From contig NZ_HE978574.1 in assembly GCF_000311845.1 (NCBI RefSeq), positions 1,145,248 to 1,209,247 of the forward strand: a stretch of 64,000 bases of DNA, given 5' to 3'. Origin of the DNA: Enorma massiliensis phI. Lineage in GTDB: Bacteria; Actinomycetota; Coriobacteriia; Coriobacteriales; Coriobacteriaceae. Made by a program: the position numbers and the translations under genes. Within the stretch, counting starts at the first letter, position 1. Each line of letters starts with the position of its first letter. Shown piece by piece: positions 1-8,601 of this stretch. The notes below the pieces were generated by a model that saw nothing but the letters and a program-made list of their open reading frames with translations, had not been told where the DNA came from and did no database searches.

Positions 1-343
1 ATCGCTCATTCCCGGGGCGTCGCCCAGCCAAGGCGATGCCCGGGCGCGCTTCGTGCAAGCCGATGGCCGGGCCCATACCTTCGAGTTTGAATTTCTGAGC
101 GAGCGAGAGGCCCTCGCTGAGGACCTCATGCTCGCCATGCGCATGACCGCAGGCGCGCCGCCGGAGCTCATCGGTCGAGCTCAAGACCTTTTTGGTGCGC
201 GCTTCGATCAGGTAGTCGAGATGGCGCTTGCCGAGGGCCTTGCGTGCATCGACTCCGCAGCGGGCGCGCTCGTGCCCACCGCTCGCGGATGGCTCATGGG
301 GAATGAGCTTTACGGGCTCATGTGGGGCCTCGCCGAAGCTTAA
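1..343 (+). CDS. hemW: HemW (radical SAM haem chaperone / coproporphyrinogen III oxidase-like), C-terminal part
   Basis: The reading frame is open from base 2 and ends at 343, so only the last ~113 residues are in the window; the radical SAM core lies upstream. The segment with EREALAEDLMLAMRMTAG matches the HemW C-terminal domain, where a conserved Leu/Arg-rich helix follows the catalytic barrel. HemW-type proteins bind haem and are related to oxygen-independent coproporphyrinogen oxidase. Its position directly before dnaJ-type genes is the usual hemW-(hrcA)-dnaJ neighbourhood of Gram-positive bacteria, although no hrcA or grpE is present here. The family call rests on this C-terminal piece and on context. 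Confidence 0.7.
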   Translation, partial: SLIPGASPSQGDARARFVQADGRAHTFEFEFLSEREALAEDLMLAMRMTAGAPPELIGRAQDLFGARFDQVVEMALAEGLACIDSAAGALVPTARGWLMGNELYGLMWGLAEA

Positions 344-378
344 CCGGCGCACCGCGGCAGCCGCCCCACGCGAATTCC

Positions 379-423
379 ACACCTCTTTACCATTGCGCCA
401 TGACGAGGTGTTTTGGGTACAAT
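379..423 (+). promoter_or_regulatory. Possible terminator hairpin and -10-like TACAAT before the first dnaJ
   Basis: In the 126-bp gap after hemW, a 7-bp inverted repeat (ACACCTC/GAGGTGT, about 380-412) is followed by TTTTGGG and then by TACAAT at 418-423. A TTGCGC at 393-398 could be a -35 box, but the spacing is 19 bp, longer than ideal. The hairpin may end the hemW transcript, and TACAAT may start the dnaJ transcript. Both calls are weak. Confidence 0.25.
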
Positions 424-469
424 TACGCACGTTATAACGACGCGCGGCCGCAGAGAGGGTTTCCGCCAC

Positions 470-1591
470 ATGGCAAGCATGAACGAAAAAGACTACTACG
501 CGATCCTCGGGGTCTCCAAGGACGCGGACAAGCGAGAGATCCAGAAGGCGTTCCAGCAGAAGGCGCGCAAGCTCCACCCCGATGTCAACAAGGCGCCTGA
601 CGCCGAGGAGAAGTTCAAAGAGGTTTCCGAGGCCTATGCGGTGCTCTCCGACGAGCAGAAACGCGCGCGTTACGATGCCATGCGTTCCGGCAACCCTTAT
701 GCCGCCTATGGAGGCGGGCAGGCGTCGAGCCCGTATGCGGGCGGTGCCTCGGGTCGCGGTGGGTACTACGGGGGCTTCGGCGGCTTCCCGTTCGGCGGCA
801 TGTGGTCGGAGCCTCGTCGCGGCTCGCATCAGGGCGCGCAAGCTTTCAACCCCGAGGAGGGCGCGGATGTGGTGGTCGATGTCGACCTCACGCCCGATCA
901 GGTCAAAAACGGCGTGCGCAAGGGCGTCAAGTACCGCCGGTACGAGCCCTGCGGCCACTGCCATGGTTCCGGCTCGGTTTCCTCGGACCATGCGCATGTC
1001 TGCCCGAGCTGCGGAGGTACGGGCGCCATGGGTGTCGACATGTCGTTCCTCTTCGGCGGCGGCGTGTTCCAGATGGTCTGCCCTGAGTGCAACGGCTCGG
1101 GCAAGGTCATCAACGATCCCTGCCCCGATTGCGGAGGCTCCGGTCGCACCAAGGTGATGTCGGAGGCCGTGATCGAGTTTCCCGCTGGGATGCACGACGG
1201 CGACACCGTGCGGGTGCGCGGCATGGGCCATGCGGGCACCAACGGGGCTGCGGCGGGCGATCTGGTGGGCCGTGCGCGCGTCGCTGCAGAGCGACTCGAC
1301 GGCAGGGCGCAGCGGGGTTTCAACATCATGGGCATGGCGGCGCCGTTCCTTCTTCTCGTCGCGCTGGGGGGCGCGATGACGCTCTTCGCGCTCATCTGCC
1401 TCATTCCGTTCGTCTTCGGTCTGGTTCAGGTTTTGCGCGAGGTCCCCAGCCATCGGTCGATGGTATGGCTTAAGCGCGGCTTCAAGGCATTTCTCAACGG
1501 TTTCTTGAACGCGTTGTTCTATGTGGTCATCATCCTTTGGTTCGTGAGCTGCACCTCGGGGCTCTATTACCGACCGATGTATTTCTGGTAG
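470..1591 (+). CDS. dnaJ: Membrane-anchored DnaJ-type co-chaperone (atypical C-terminus)
   Basis: 373 aa from ATG 470 (an upstream in-frame extension lacks a good ribosome site; ATG 479 is an alternative). Residues 7-70 are a J domain with HPD at 36-38. A Gly/Phe-rich linker follows (80-112), then four zinc-binding repeats: CGHCHGSG (161), CPSCGGTG (178), CPECNGSG (204) and CPDCGGSG (218). The protein begins the substrate-binding fold (residues 230-270) but stops being DnaJ-like at about residue 270. In place of the rest of CTD I and CTD II it has two hydrophobic segments (about 288-320 and 345-362). It should therefore recruit DnaK to the membrane rather than act as the general soluble DnaJ. 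A canonical dnaJ follows 105 bp downstream, which supports a paralogue with a specialised role (inferred). Confidence 0.85.
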   Translation: MASMNEKDYYAILGVSKDADKREIQKAFQQKARKLHPDVNKAPDAEEKFKEVSEAYAVLSDEQKRARYDAMRSGNPYAAYGGGQASSPYAGGASGRGGYYGGFGGFPFGGMWSEPRRGSHQGAQAFNPEEGADVVVDVDLTPDQVKNGVRKGVKYRRYEPCGHCHGSGSVSSDHAHVCPSCGGTGAMGVDMSFLFGGGVFQMVCPECNGSGKVINDPCPDCGGSGRTKVMSEAVIEFPAGMHDGDTVRVRGMGHAGTNGAAAGDLVGRARVAAERLDGRAQRGFNIMGMAAPFLLLVALGGAMTLFALICLIPFVFGLVQVLREVPSHRSMVWLKRGFKAFLNGFLNALFYVVIILWFVSCTSGLYYRPMYFW

Positions 1592-1696
1592 TGCGCGTGC
1601 GCCCGTAGCGCGTTTAGCCTGCGGAGACGTGGGGTACCATGAGGTCTGGTCAAGCCAAACCTGTGCTGATGGATGAGATGGGGGAAGGTTCCAACA

Positions 1697-2845
1697 GTGC
1701 CGAGCTCTAAAGATTATTACGAGATTCTGGGCGTCGATCGTGACGCCGACCAGCGCACGATCAAGCGCGCGTTTCTGAAGAAGGCGCGCGAGGTGCATCC
1801 GGATGTTTCCGACGACCCGGATGCCGAGCAGAAGTTCAAAGAGGTCAACGAGGCCTATTCGGTTCTTTCCGATGAACAGAAGCGTGCGAATTACGACCGC
1901 TTTGGAACGCCCGATGGCCCCGGCGGTTCCGGGTACGTCGATTTCAGCGATATCTTCGGCGGCATGGGCATGGACGATATCTTCTCCTCGTTCTTCGGCG
2001 GAGGCGGTCGGTCGGGGCGTGGCGGGCGCACCGCTCGCCGGCGCGGCCGCGACATGGCCATCTCGCTCACCATCTCGCTTGAGGAGGCCGCTCTCGGATG
2101 CACCAAGACGGTCACGTATGATCGCTTGGCCCCCTGCGAGGATTGTCAGGGCTCCGGGCTTGCCGACGGCGCTCAGGAGACGACCTGCCCGCGCTGCCAT
2201 GGCACTGGCTATGTGACTACCGTGCAGCGTTCCATCTTCGGCCAGATGCAATCGTCTTCACCTTGCCCGGATTGCCATGGCGAGGGAACGGTCATCGACC
2301 ATCCTTGCGACATGTGCGGAGGCCAGGGTCGCACGCCAAATCACGAGAGGGTCGAAATCAACGTTCCCGCCGGCGTTTCTTCAGGGCAGCAGCTGCGCGT
2401 GCGCGGCTATGGCGAGGCGGGGTTCCGCGGCGAGGCATCCGGCGACCTGCTCGTAAGCGTCGCTGTTGCTGAACACGAGCGCTTCCAACGCTCCGGCGAC
2501 GACCTCGTCTGCGCGATCGACGTCTCCATCGCTCAGGCTGCGCTCGGCTGCACTGTCGAGGTTCCCGGCATCATGCCCGACGAGACCATCACGTTCGAGG
2601 TTCCTGCTGGCACCCAGTACGGCGATACCGTCGAGGTCGCCGAGTTCGGCATGCCCCGCGTGGGCGGCGGCGGTTCGCGCGGGCGCGCGATCGGCCAGGT
2701 GCGCATCCTCGTTCCGCGGAAGCTTTCTGGTGAGGCTCGGTCGCATCTGGAGAAATACGCCGATGCGATGGGCGAGAGCTACACCGCGCGCCGCTCGATG
2801 GGCGACCGCATTCGTGACGCCATCGACGATATCCTTGACCAGTAA
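1697..2845 (+). CDS. dnaJ: Chaperone protein DnaJ
   Basis: 382 aa. I chose GTG 1697 because GGGGAAGG lies 8 bases upstream; an in-frame ATG at 1673 lacks such a site. The order is J domain (HPD at 34-36), Gly/Phe-rich linker with a FGGGGR stretch, four Cys motifs (CEDCQGSG, CPRCHGTG, CPDCHGEG, CDMCGGQG), and a complete C-terminal substrate-binding region. It stimulates DnaK ATPase activity and delivers unfolded clients. Full-length architecture marks it as the housekeeping copy, in contrast to the membrane-anchored paralogue just upstream. The gene is 23 bp before mtaB and probably shares its transcript. Confidence 0.93.
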   Translation: MPSSKDYYEILGVDRDADQRTIKRAFLKKAREVHPDVSDDPDAEQKFKEVNEAYSVLSDEQKRANYDRFGTPDGPGGSGYVDFSDIFGGMGMDDIFSSFFGGGGRSGRGGRTARRRGRDMAISLTISLEEAALGCTKTVTYDRLAPCEDCQGSGLADGAQETTCPRCHGTGYVTTVQRSIFGQMQSSSPCPDCHGEGTVIDHPCDMCGGQGRTPNHERVEINVPAGVSSGQQLRVRGYGEAGFRGEASGDLLVSVAVAEHERFQRSGDDLVCAIDVSIAQAALGCTVEVPGIMPDETITFEVPAGTQYGDTVEVAEFGMPRVGGGGSRGRAIGQVRILVPRKLSGEARSHLEKYADAMGESYTARRSMGDRIRDAIDDILDQ

Positions 2846-2868
2846 GCCCCTGACGCGTAAGGAGCGCT

Positions 2869-4185
2869 GTGGCCAATCCGTTCGTATCCGTCATCAACCT
2901 GGGGTGCCGGGTCAATCGAGTTGAATCCGATCGCATGGAGCGCGATCTTGCGCAAGCAGGCTTCGCGCTCGTCGATCCAGACGATGCCGAGCTTATCGTT
3001 ATCAACACCTGCGCGGTGACGGGGGAGGCCGAGGCGAAGACCCGCAAGGCGGTCCGCCATGCCCTGGGGCGTGCCCGCGAGCCGCTCGTGGTGGCTACCG
3101 GTTGCGCCGCGTCGCTGCATCCAGAGGCGCTTCGAGACCTCTCCGATCGGGTCGCGGTCGTTCCCTCTAAGATCGAGGTCGTCTCGCGCGCCCTCAAGCT
3201 CCTCGGGCTTGAGGAGAGCGCACGGGGCGATTGTGAGCCATCTGAGCTTGCGTTCAGGCAGGCGCGCGTGGGCGTAAAGGTCCAGGACGGTTGCAACAAC
3301 CGCTGCACGTACTGCATTGTGTGGAAGGCGCGCGGCCCCGAGCGTTCCGTGCCTGTCGACGCTGTGCTCGAACAGGTGCGCGACGTCGAGGAAGCGGGGC
3401 TTCCCGAGGTGGTGCTCACCGGTGTCAATCTTGGTGCCTATGATGGCTCGAGTGCGAACGACGAGCATGTCGAGATCGACGAGCTTCTCGGTATCATTCT
3501 GCGCGAGACTTCGATTCCGCAGATTCGCCTTTCGTCTATTGAGCCCATGGACGTGTCTGACCGGCTCATCGACCGCATCGCGGAGTCCCAAGGGCGCATT
3601 GCTCCATTTCTGCACCTTCCCGTCCAATCTGGTTGCACCGCTACGCTCGAGCGCATGGGGCGGCCGTATCGCGCCGAGGAGTTCGAGGACCTCTGTGATC
3701 GCATTCGCCGAAGGGTTCCCTCCGTCGCTCTTTCCTGCGATATCATCGTCGGCTTTCCAGGCGAGACCGAAGAGGAGTTCGAGGCTTCACTCGGACTTTG
3801 CGAGCGCGTGGGGTTCTCGCGCATGCACGTGTTCCGGTACAGCGCCCGTCCCGGCACGCCGGCGGCAACGATGCCCGACCAGGTGCCGCCCGAGCTCATG
3901 GCGGAGCGCTCCCAGCGCATGCGCGAGCTTGCCGAGCGCATGGCGCGAATTGACGCCCAGGGCAGGTGCGGCACCTGCGAACGTGCGGTTATCGAGCAGG
4001 GCAGGCGCGGCACCCTCGCCTCGTTCCACCGCGTCGAGGTAGACGGGCTTGACCGTGAGGGCATCGAGGCCCCCGCGCTCGTCGACGTTGCTATCATGGA
4101 TGTGAACGCGTCGGGGCTCGTGAAAGCGGAGTTCGTCCGGCGGTCCGTACTCGATAACGTTCCCGTTGCATCGAAAGGGGATTGA
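2869..4185 (+). CDS. mtaB: tRNA (t6A37) methylthiotransferase MtaB
   Basis: 438 aa from GTG 2869, preceded by AAGGAG (2859-2864). It is a radical SAM methylthiotransferase that converts t6A37 to ms2t6A37 in tRNAs reading ANN codons. The N-terminal UPF0004 domain carries Cys residues for one Fe-S cluster (GCRVNRVES, NTCAVTGEAE, TGCAAS). The radical SAM triad is C142-C146-C149 (CNNRCTYC), and a TRAM-like domain ends the protein. Position between dnaJ and phoH is typical of Gram-positive mtaB, and the choice of MtaB over MiaB or RimO is helped by both of those being encoded elsewhere in the window. Confidence 0.92.
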   Translation: MANPFVSVINLGCRVNRVESDRMERDLAQAGFALVDPDDAELIVINTCAVTGEAEAKTRKAVRHALGRAREPLVVATGCAASLHPEALRDLSDRVAVVPSKIEVVSRALKLLGLEESARGDCEPSELAFRQARVGVKVQDGCNNRCTYCIVWKARGPERSVPVDAVLEQVRDVEEAGLPEVVLTGVNLGAYDGSSANDEHVEIDELLGIILRETSIPQIRLSSIEPMDVSDRLIDRIAESQGRIAPFLHLPVQSGCTATLERMGRPYRAEEFEDLCDRIRRRVPSVALSCDIIVGFPGETEEEFEASLGLCERVGFSRMHVFRYSARPGTPAATMPDQVPPELMAERSQRMRELAERMARIDAQGRCGTCERAVIEQGRRGTLASFHRVEVDGLDREGIEAPALVDVAIMDVNASGLVKAEFVRRSVLDNVPVASKGD

Positions 4186-5180
4186 TGGATACCGCAAGCG
4201 TCAAGCTCAGTATTCCCGATGAGGTCGATCCCGTCAGCATCATGGGCGGGGGCGACGCCGTCCTTCGGGCCATCGAGGAGCGGACGGGCGCTCGTGTCGT
4301 GGTGCGTGGCAGGCAGATCTCGCTTTCCGGATCGGCCGAGGAGGTGGAGTTGCTCACGCGCCTCTTCACCTTTCTCATCAAAGAGGCCCGCGCGGGGGAC
4401 ACTCCTTCCGTGACCGAGGTCGAGCGCGCCATGCAGACGCTTCGCGAAAGCGTCATGGATCTCTCCGGATTCCGTGACGACATTCTCCTTACGTATCGTG
4501 GCAAGGCCATCCGGCCCAAGACGGTGGGGCAGAAGCGCTATATCGATGCCATCCGTCGCAACACCGTGACGTTCTGCTTGGGTCCTGCGGGAACGGGAAA
4601 GACCTATCTTGCCATGGCGATGGCCGTGGCCGCTCTCAAACGGCATGAGGTGGGGCGCATCGTGCTTACGCGCCCTGTGGTCGAGGCAGGGGAGAGCCTG
4701 GGTTTTCTGCCCGGAACCCTTCAGGAGAAGATCGATCCCTACGTGAGGCCGCTTTTCGATGCGCTCTTCGATATGACGGATATGGAGCGGGGTGGCGAGC
4801 TCATCGAGCAGGGCATCATCGAGATCGCACCGCTCGCCTATATGCGCGGGCGCACCCTCAACGATGCGTTCGTCGTACTTGATGAGGCTCAGAACACCAC
4901 TCCCGAGCAGATGAAGATGTTCCTCACGCGCTTGGGATTCAACTCCAAGTTCATCATCACGGGCGATATGACCCAGCGCGACCTCATGGGCCGCCGGGGT
5001 GGTCTTTCCGACATCGAACGGATTCTCAGCGACGTGGACGATATAGCATTCATCCATCTCGATCGCAGCGACGTGGTGCGCCATGCCCTGGTGGGGCGCA
5101 TCGTGGAGGCCTACGATGCATATGAGCAGGGTGAGGACGGGCGGCATCGCGCCGCGCGCACCCGGGAGGGCCGGAAATGA
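4185..5180 (+). CDS. phoH: PhoH-like ATPase (YbeZ type)
   Basis: 331 aa from ATG 4185, which overlaps the mtaB stop; a TTG three bases earlier is possible. Residues 133-140 (GPAGTGKT) are the Walker A loop and VLDEAQN is the Walker B region. An N-terminal KH-like part precedes the ATPase. PhoH/YbeZ proteins are predicted RNA-associated ATPases/helicases that work with the ribosomal RNA maturation nuclease YbeY. Here ybeY follows with an ATGA overlap (5177-5180), the classic translationally coupled pair. The exact substrate is not known from the sequence. Confidence 0.9.
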   Translation: MDTASVKLSIPDEVDPVSIMGGGDAVLRAIEERTGARVVVRGRQISLSGSAEEVELLTRLFTFLIKEARAGDTPSVTEVERAMQTLRESVMDLSGFRDDILLTYRGKAIRPKTVGQKRYIDAIRRNTVTFCLGPAGTGKTYLAMAMAVAALKRHEVGRIVLTRPVVEAGESLGFLPGTLQEKIDPYVRPLFDALFDMTDMERGGELIEQGIIEIAPLAYMRGRTLNDAFVVLDEAQNTTPEQMKMFLTRLGFNSKFIITGDMTQRDLMGRRGGLSDIERILSDVDDIAFIHLDRSDVVRHALVGRIVEAYDAYEQGEDGRHRAARTREGRK

Positions 5181-5686
5181 GGGTTTTGATCTCTAACGAT
5201 GACGGCTTGGATACCCTGCTGCAGGCAGAGGAGATGGAGCAGGCCGTCGCATGCATGCTCAAGGCGGAGGGCGCAGACCCCTCGAGTGACGTGGAGGTTT
5301 CCATCTCCTTCGTTCGTTCCGCGGAAATGCGCTCGCTCAACGCTTCCTGGCGCGGCATCGATGCCCCCACGGACGTTCTCTCATTCGAATGCGACGGGCT
5401 CGATGGCGCGAGGGATCAAGATCCCCTCGAGCTGGGGGACGTCATCCTTTGTCCCGAGGTCATTGCCGCGCAGGCTGCGGATTTCGGCAATACGCCCGTT
5501 GAGGAGTGCCGGCTCATGCTGGTGCACGGGCTGCTTCACCTTGTGGGGTATGACCATATGAACGAGGATGATGCGGCCGAGATGGAAGGGCGGGAACTCG
5601 CCATTTTGCGCGAGCTCGCCGTTCTGAGGGGCGACGACCCCGCCGGTGTTCGCATCGGCCCGGTGACGCGCCATGAGTACGACTGA
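5177..5686 (+). CDS. ybeY: Endoribonuclease YbeY (16S rRNA maturation)
   Basis: 169 aa. The zinc-binding signature HGLLHLVGYDH gives H117, H121 and H127, the hallmark of YbeY single-strand endoribonucleases involved in 16S rRNA 3'-end processing and ribosome quality control. The central DAPTDVLSF motif is also family-typical. The start ATG overlaps the phoH stop. dgkA and era follow, giving the widespread phoH-ybeY-dgkA-era operon. Confidence 0.94.
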   Translation: MRVLISNDDGLDTLLQAEEMEQAVACMLKAEGADPSSDVEVSISFVRSAEMRSLNASWRGIDAPTDVLSFECDGLDGARDQDPLELGDVILCPEVIAAQAADFGNTPVEECRLMLVHGLLHLVGYDHMNEDDAAEMEGRELAILRELAVLRGDDPAGVRIGPVTRHEYD

Positions 5687-5700
5687 TACGGGAGGTTGAC

Positions 5701-6078
5701 GTGATACCTGGTAGCAATCGCGAACACCCAACGTTTATTCGCTCCTTCGGCTATGCCATCGAGGGCTTTCGTACCGCGGTGGCAACGGAGCGTAACATCA
5801 AGGTCCAGCTTCTCGTTGGCGTGCTTGCCATCGTCGCTGGCGTGGTGCTCAGGATCGACGCGCTCTCGTGGGTGCTGGTGCTGCTCTGTATCGGGCTGGT
5901 GCTTTTTGCCGAGCTGGTGAATACCTCGATTGAGGCGATCGTCGACCTTGCCACGCAGGACCTTCATCCGCTCGCTAAACGTGCTAAGGACATCGCGGCG
6001 GCGAGCGTCTTCACGCTTTCCATCACGGCGGCGGTGGTGGGGATCATCGTTTTCGCCCGCGCTCTCGGTATGCTGTAA
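5701..6078 (+). CDS. dgkA: Diacylglycerol / undecaprenol kinase family protein
   Basis: 125 aa from GTG 5701 with GGGAGG six bases upstream. It is a small integral membrane kinase with three predicted helices and the family signature ELVNTSIEAIVDL, which contains the catalytic Glu and Asn. In Gram-positive bacteria this family usually phosphorylates undecaprenol to recycle the cell-wall lipid carrier; which lipid is used cannot be read from the sequence. Genome context between ybeY and era is standard. Confidence 0.9.
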   Translation: MIPGSNREHPTFIRSFGYAIEGFRTAVATERNIKVQLLVGVLAIVAGVVLRIDALSWVLVLLCIGLVLFAELVNTSIEAIVDLATQDLHPLAKRAKDIAAASVFTLSITAAVVGIIVFARALGML

Positions 6079-6145
6079 GGATGGGCGGGCTTGCAGCGGC
6101 GGTTGCGCAGGCTCGTTCGGCTATGACTAATGTGAGAATGGAAGT

Positions 6146-7138
6146 GTGGATATGGATGAATTCGACCCGTTCGAGGGGATGACCGACGACGAGCTCGATG
6201 CGATGGTAAGCGACCTTGGCAGCGAGCCCGACGGTTTTGCCGGCGAGGATGGTTTCCGCAGCGGCTTTGTTGCGCTGGTAGGCCGCCCGAACGCCGGCAA
6301 GTCGACCCTTATGAATGCCTGCATGGGCACGAAGATGGCCATCACCTCGCCGGTTGCCCAGACTACGCGGCGCCGTATGCGCGGGGTGGTGCGCCGCGAG
6401 GGGGTCCAGATCGTCTTCGTCGATACCCCGGGCCTCCATAAGCCGCATGACTCCCTGGGAAGCGAGCTCAATAAAAGCGCGCTCGCGGAGCTCGGAGACG
6501 TTGATGTGCTGTGCTTCCTCATCGACGCGTCGCAGCCCATCGGCCGCGGCGACGCATGGGTTGCGGAGCGCGTTGCCAAGAGCCCTGCGAAGCGCATCCT
6601 CGTACTCACCAAAGCCGACCTCGCCTCGCCTGAGCGCGTGCTCGAGCAGATCTCTGCGGCTTGCGAGCTCTGCGAGTTCGACGACGTGATCGTGCTTTCC
6701 GCTACCGAACGGTTCAACGTCGACTCCTTCATCGACTTGGTCGCGAGCTATCTTCCCGAGGGCCCCAAATGGTTCCCCGATACCATGTCTACCGATGCTT
6801 CGGACGATACGATCGTCGCTGAGTTCGTGCGCGAGAAGCTCTTGACGCGCACGCGCGAAGAGGTGCCGCATTCCGTGGGCGTCATCTGCGATTCCATGGA
6901 GCGGCGCCGCGGCGTGCTCCATGTTCATGCGGTCATCTACGTCGAGCGGGAGGGGCAGAAGGGCATCATCATCGGCAAGAAGGGCGAGATGCTCAAACAT
7001 GTCGGAATCGATGCCCGCCGCGATCTTGAGCGAATCTTCGGCTGCAAGGTCTTCCTTGAGCTCGAGGTGCGCGTCAAGCCGAATTGGCGCGAGGATGCCC
7101 GCGAGATTCGCCGGCTCGGTTACGCCGCCGATGAATAG
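6146..7138 (+). CDS. era: GTPase Era (30S ribosome assembly)
   Basis: 330 aa from GTG 6146; ATG 6152 is equally plausible. Era binds the 3' end of 16S rRNA and is needed for 30S maturation. Motifs are G1 GRPNAGKS (46-53), G3 DTPGLH, G4 TKAD and a C-terminal KH domain with IIIGKKGEMLKHVG. Family members normally begin close to the G1 motif. This one carries about 38 extra, strongly acidic N-terminal residues (MDEFDPFEGMTDDELD) whose role is unknown. It is 67 bp after dgkA and 25 bp before recO. Confidence 0.93.
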   Translation: MDMDEFDPFEGMTDDELDAMVSDLGSEPDGFAGEDGFRSGFVALVGRPNAGKSTLMNACMGTKMAITSPVAQTTRRRMRGVVRREGVQIVFVDTPGLHKPHDSLGSELNKSALAELGDVDVLCFLIDASQPIGRGDAWVAERVAKSPAKRILVLTKADLASPERVLEQISAACELCEFDDVIVLSATERFNVDSFIDLVASYLPEGPKWFPDTMSTDASDDTIVAEFVREKLLTRTREEVPHSVGVICDSMERRRGVLHVHAVIYVEREGQKGIIIGKKGEMLKHVGIDARRDLERIFGCKVFLELEVRVKPNWREDAREIRRLGYAADE

Positions 7139-7163
7139 CGACGAAGCAAGCGGCTGGAGCTGA

Positions 7164-7928
7164 GTGCGCGTGGCGGGCGGCAGGACATATCGGACTTTGG
7201 CAATCGTGCTCGATAAGACGAAGCTGCGCGAGACGGATCTTATCTTCACGCTTCTTGCCGAGAACGGGCGCCAGCTGCGCGCCGTGGGCAAGGGCGCGCG
7301 AAAGCCGGGAAGTCGGTTGGCGGCGCGCTGCGAGCTTGGCTGCAAGGTCGACTTGCTGCTCGCCCACGGCAGGTCGCTCGACGTCGTCGCTGAGGCGACG
7401 CTCGTCGAGGCGACGCTCGGTGCCGCGCCAAGCTACGAGCTTCTCTCGGCGGCAAGCGCGCTTGCCGATGTCGCGAAGGCGTGCTGCTTCGAAGACGCCG
7501 AGGACCCGTTCGTCTACCAGATCACCCTTCGCGCGGAACAGGTGCTCGGAGGCTCGTGCGGTGTGCTCGATGGTGCTCATCTCGATCTCATCGTTGCAGC
7601 GTACGTGTTTAAGCTCCTTTCCCATTTGGGTTATCGTCCAGATTGGTCTGCCTGCGTGGCATGCGGCGACCCGGCGGTAACGTATTTCTCTGCAACCGCT
7701 GGCGGCCTCCTGTGCGCTTCCTGCGCCCGTAACGTGCCCGGCGCGGAGGAGCTCGATGCCGTTACGGTGGGGTGGCTGCAATCGCTCATCTCGCTTCGTT
7801 TCGATGAGCTCGCGGCGGCGCCGTGCGATGCCCCTACGGCCGCTCTGCTCCTTGCGTTCGCTCATATATGGGCAGCGACGCATCTTGACTGTCGGCTGCG
7901 AGCGCTCGAGTTCCTTCTCGGCGTGTAG
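7164..7928 (+). CDS. recO: DNA repair protein RecO
   Basis: 254 aa from GTG 7164. RecO promotes RecA loading at SSB-coated gaps with RecR (RecF pathway) and anneals complementary strands. The N-terminal OB fold (RTLAIVLDKTKLRETD) and a four-Cys zinc motif near residues 168-193 (CVACG...CASC) match the family. It is the last gene of the phoH-ybeY-dgkA-era-recO operon. No strong ribosome-binding site is visible, which fits translation coupled to era. Confidence 0.92.
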   Translation: MRVAGGRTYRTLAIVLDKTKLRETDLIFTLLAENGRQLRAVGKGARKPGSRLAARCELGCKVDLLLAHGRSLDVVAEATLVEATLGAAPSYELLSAASALADVAKACCFEDAEDPFVYQITLRAEQVLGGSCGVLDGAHLDLIVAAYVFKLLSHLGYRPDWSACVACGDPAVTYFSATAGGLLCASCARNVPGAEELDAVTVGWLQSLISLRFDELAAAPCDAPTAALLLAFAHIWAATHLDCRLRALEFLLGV

Positions 7929-8193
7929 AGTTCTGCCGGGCGATAGGGTATGGCGAGCGAATCCGATTCGCCCTTCGTTGGGAAAGCGGTCTTGAATGAG
8001 GGGTAGCCTGGGCGCGGTATGGCAGACTGTGCGCATACCGTGATGCCGCCAAAAGGCGTAGCGGCGCCCCGGCATGCGATGTGGTAGTATATCGCCCGTT
8101 GGTACCTCGAGCTTAGTGGTGCGCTCCACCGGCGTCCACCCAGCACGAGGCGAATGTGCGGCGGAGCGATCCGCCCGGAAGAAAGGTGAAGAG
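7929..8193 (+). other. Intergenic region recO-rpsO, likely S15 promoter and leader
   Basis: 265 bp with no convincing gene. It contains a GC-rich imperfect hairpin (ATGCCG...CGGCAT, about 8043-8075) that could end the recO operon. TAGTAT at 8085-8090 could be a -10 box for rpsO, but no good -35 is in register. The ~100-base leader before rpsO could host S15 autoregulation, which is known in other bacteria but is not shown here. Confidence 0.3.
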
Positions 8194-8472
8194 ATGACCA
8201 TCTCCAAGGAGCGCAAGGCGGAGCTCACCGCCGAGTTCGGCAAGAACGCGCAGGACACCGGCAATCCCAAGGTTCAGGTTGCCATCGCGACCGAGCGCAT
8301 CCGCGAGCTCACCGAGCACATGAAGTCCCACCCGAAGGACTTCCACACCCGCCGCGGCCTGCTCATGATCGTTGGTCGCCGTCGTCGTCTTCTTTCCTAC
8401 ATCAAGAAGAACGACATCGTCGAGTACCGTGAGCTCATCGCGAAGCTCGGCATCCGCGACAACATCCAGTAA
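8194..8472 (+). CDS. rpsO: 30S ribosomal protein S15
   Basis: 92 aa from ATG 8194, with GAAAGG upstream. The protein shows the uS15 helices and the conserved segments [26 protein letters not shown]-like spacing and [12 protein letters not shown]. uS15 binds 16S rRNA helices 20-22 as a primary assembly protein. rpsO followed by pnp is one of the most conserved bacterial gene pairs and is found here with a terminator hairpin between them. Confidence 0.97.
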   Translation: MTISKERKAELTAEFGKNAQDTGNPKVQVAIATERIRELTEHMKSHPKDFHTRRGLLMIVGRRRRLLSYIKKNDIVEYRELIAKLGIRDNIQ

Positions 8473-8483
8473 GTCGTACATGC

Positions 8484-8506
8484 AGGAGCGCTTCGGCGCT
8501 CCTTTT
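8484..8506 (+). terminator. Intrinsic terminator after rpsO
   Basis: AGGAGCGC, a UUCG tetraloop, GCGCTCCT and then TTTT form an 8-bp hairpin directly 11 bases after the rpsO stop. It probably ends or attenuates the rpsO transcript before pnp. Confidence 0.8.
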
Positions 8507-8601
8507 CATGTAGGGGCCGAAATCTCGGCTCTACACCGCTGGCGCAACGCCGGCCCGAAGAAGCCCGTACGCAATGGGGCGTGCGGAGATGAAGGAGAAA
8601 G

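Noticed and set aside
3438-5147. A 569-codon minus-strand frame opposite mtaB and phoH
   Set aside because: Crosses two well-supported + strand genes and shows no family features.
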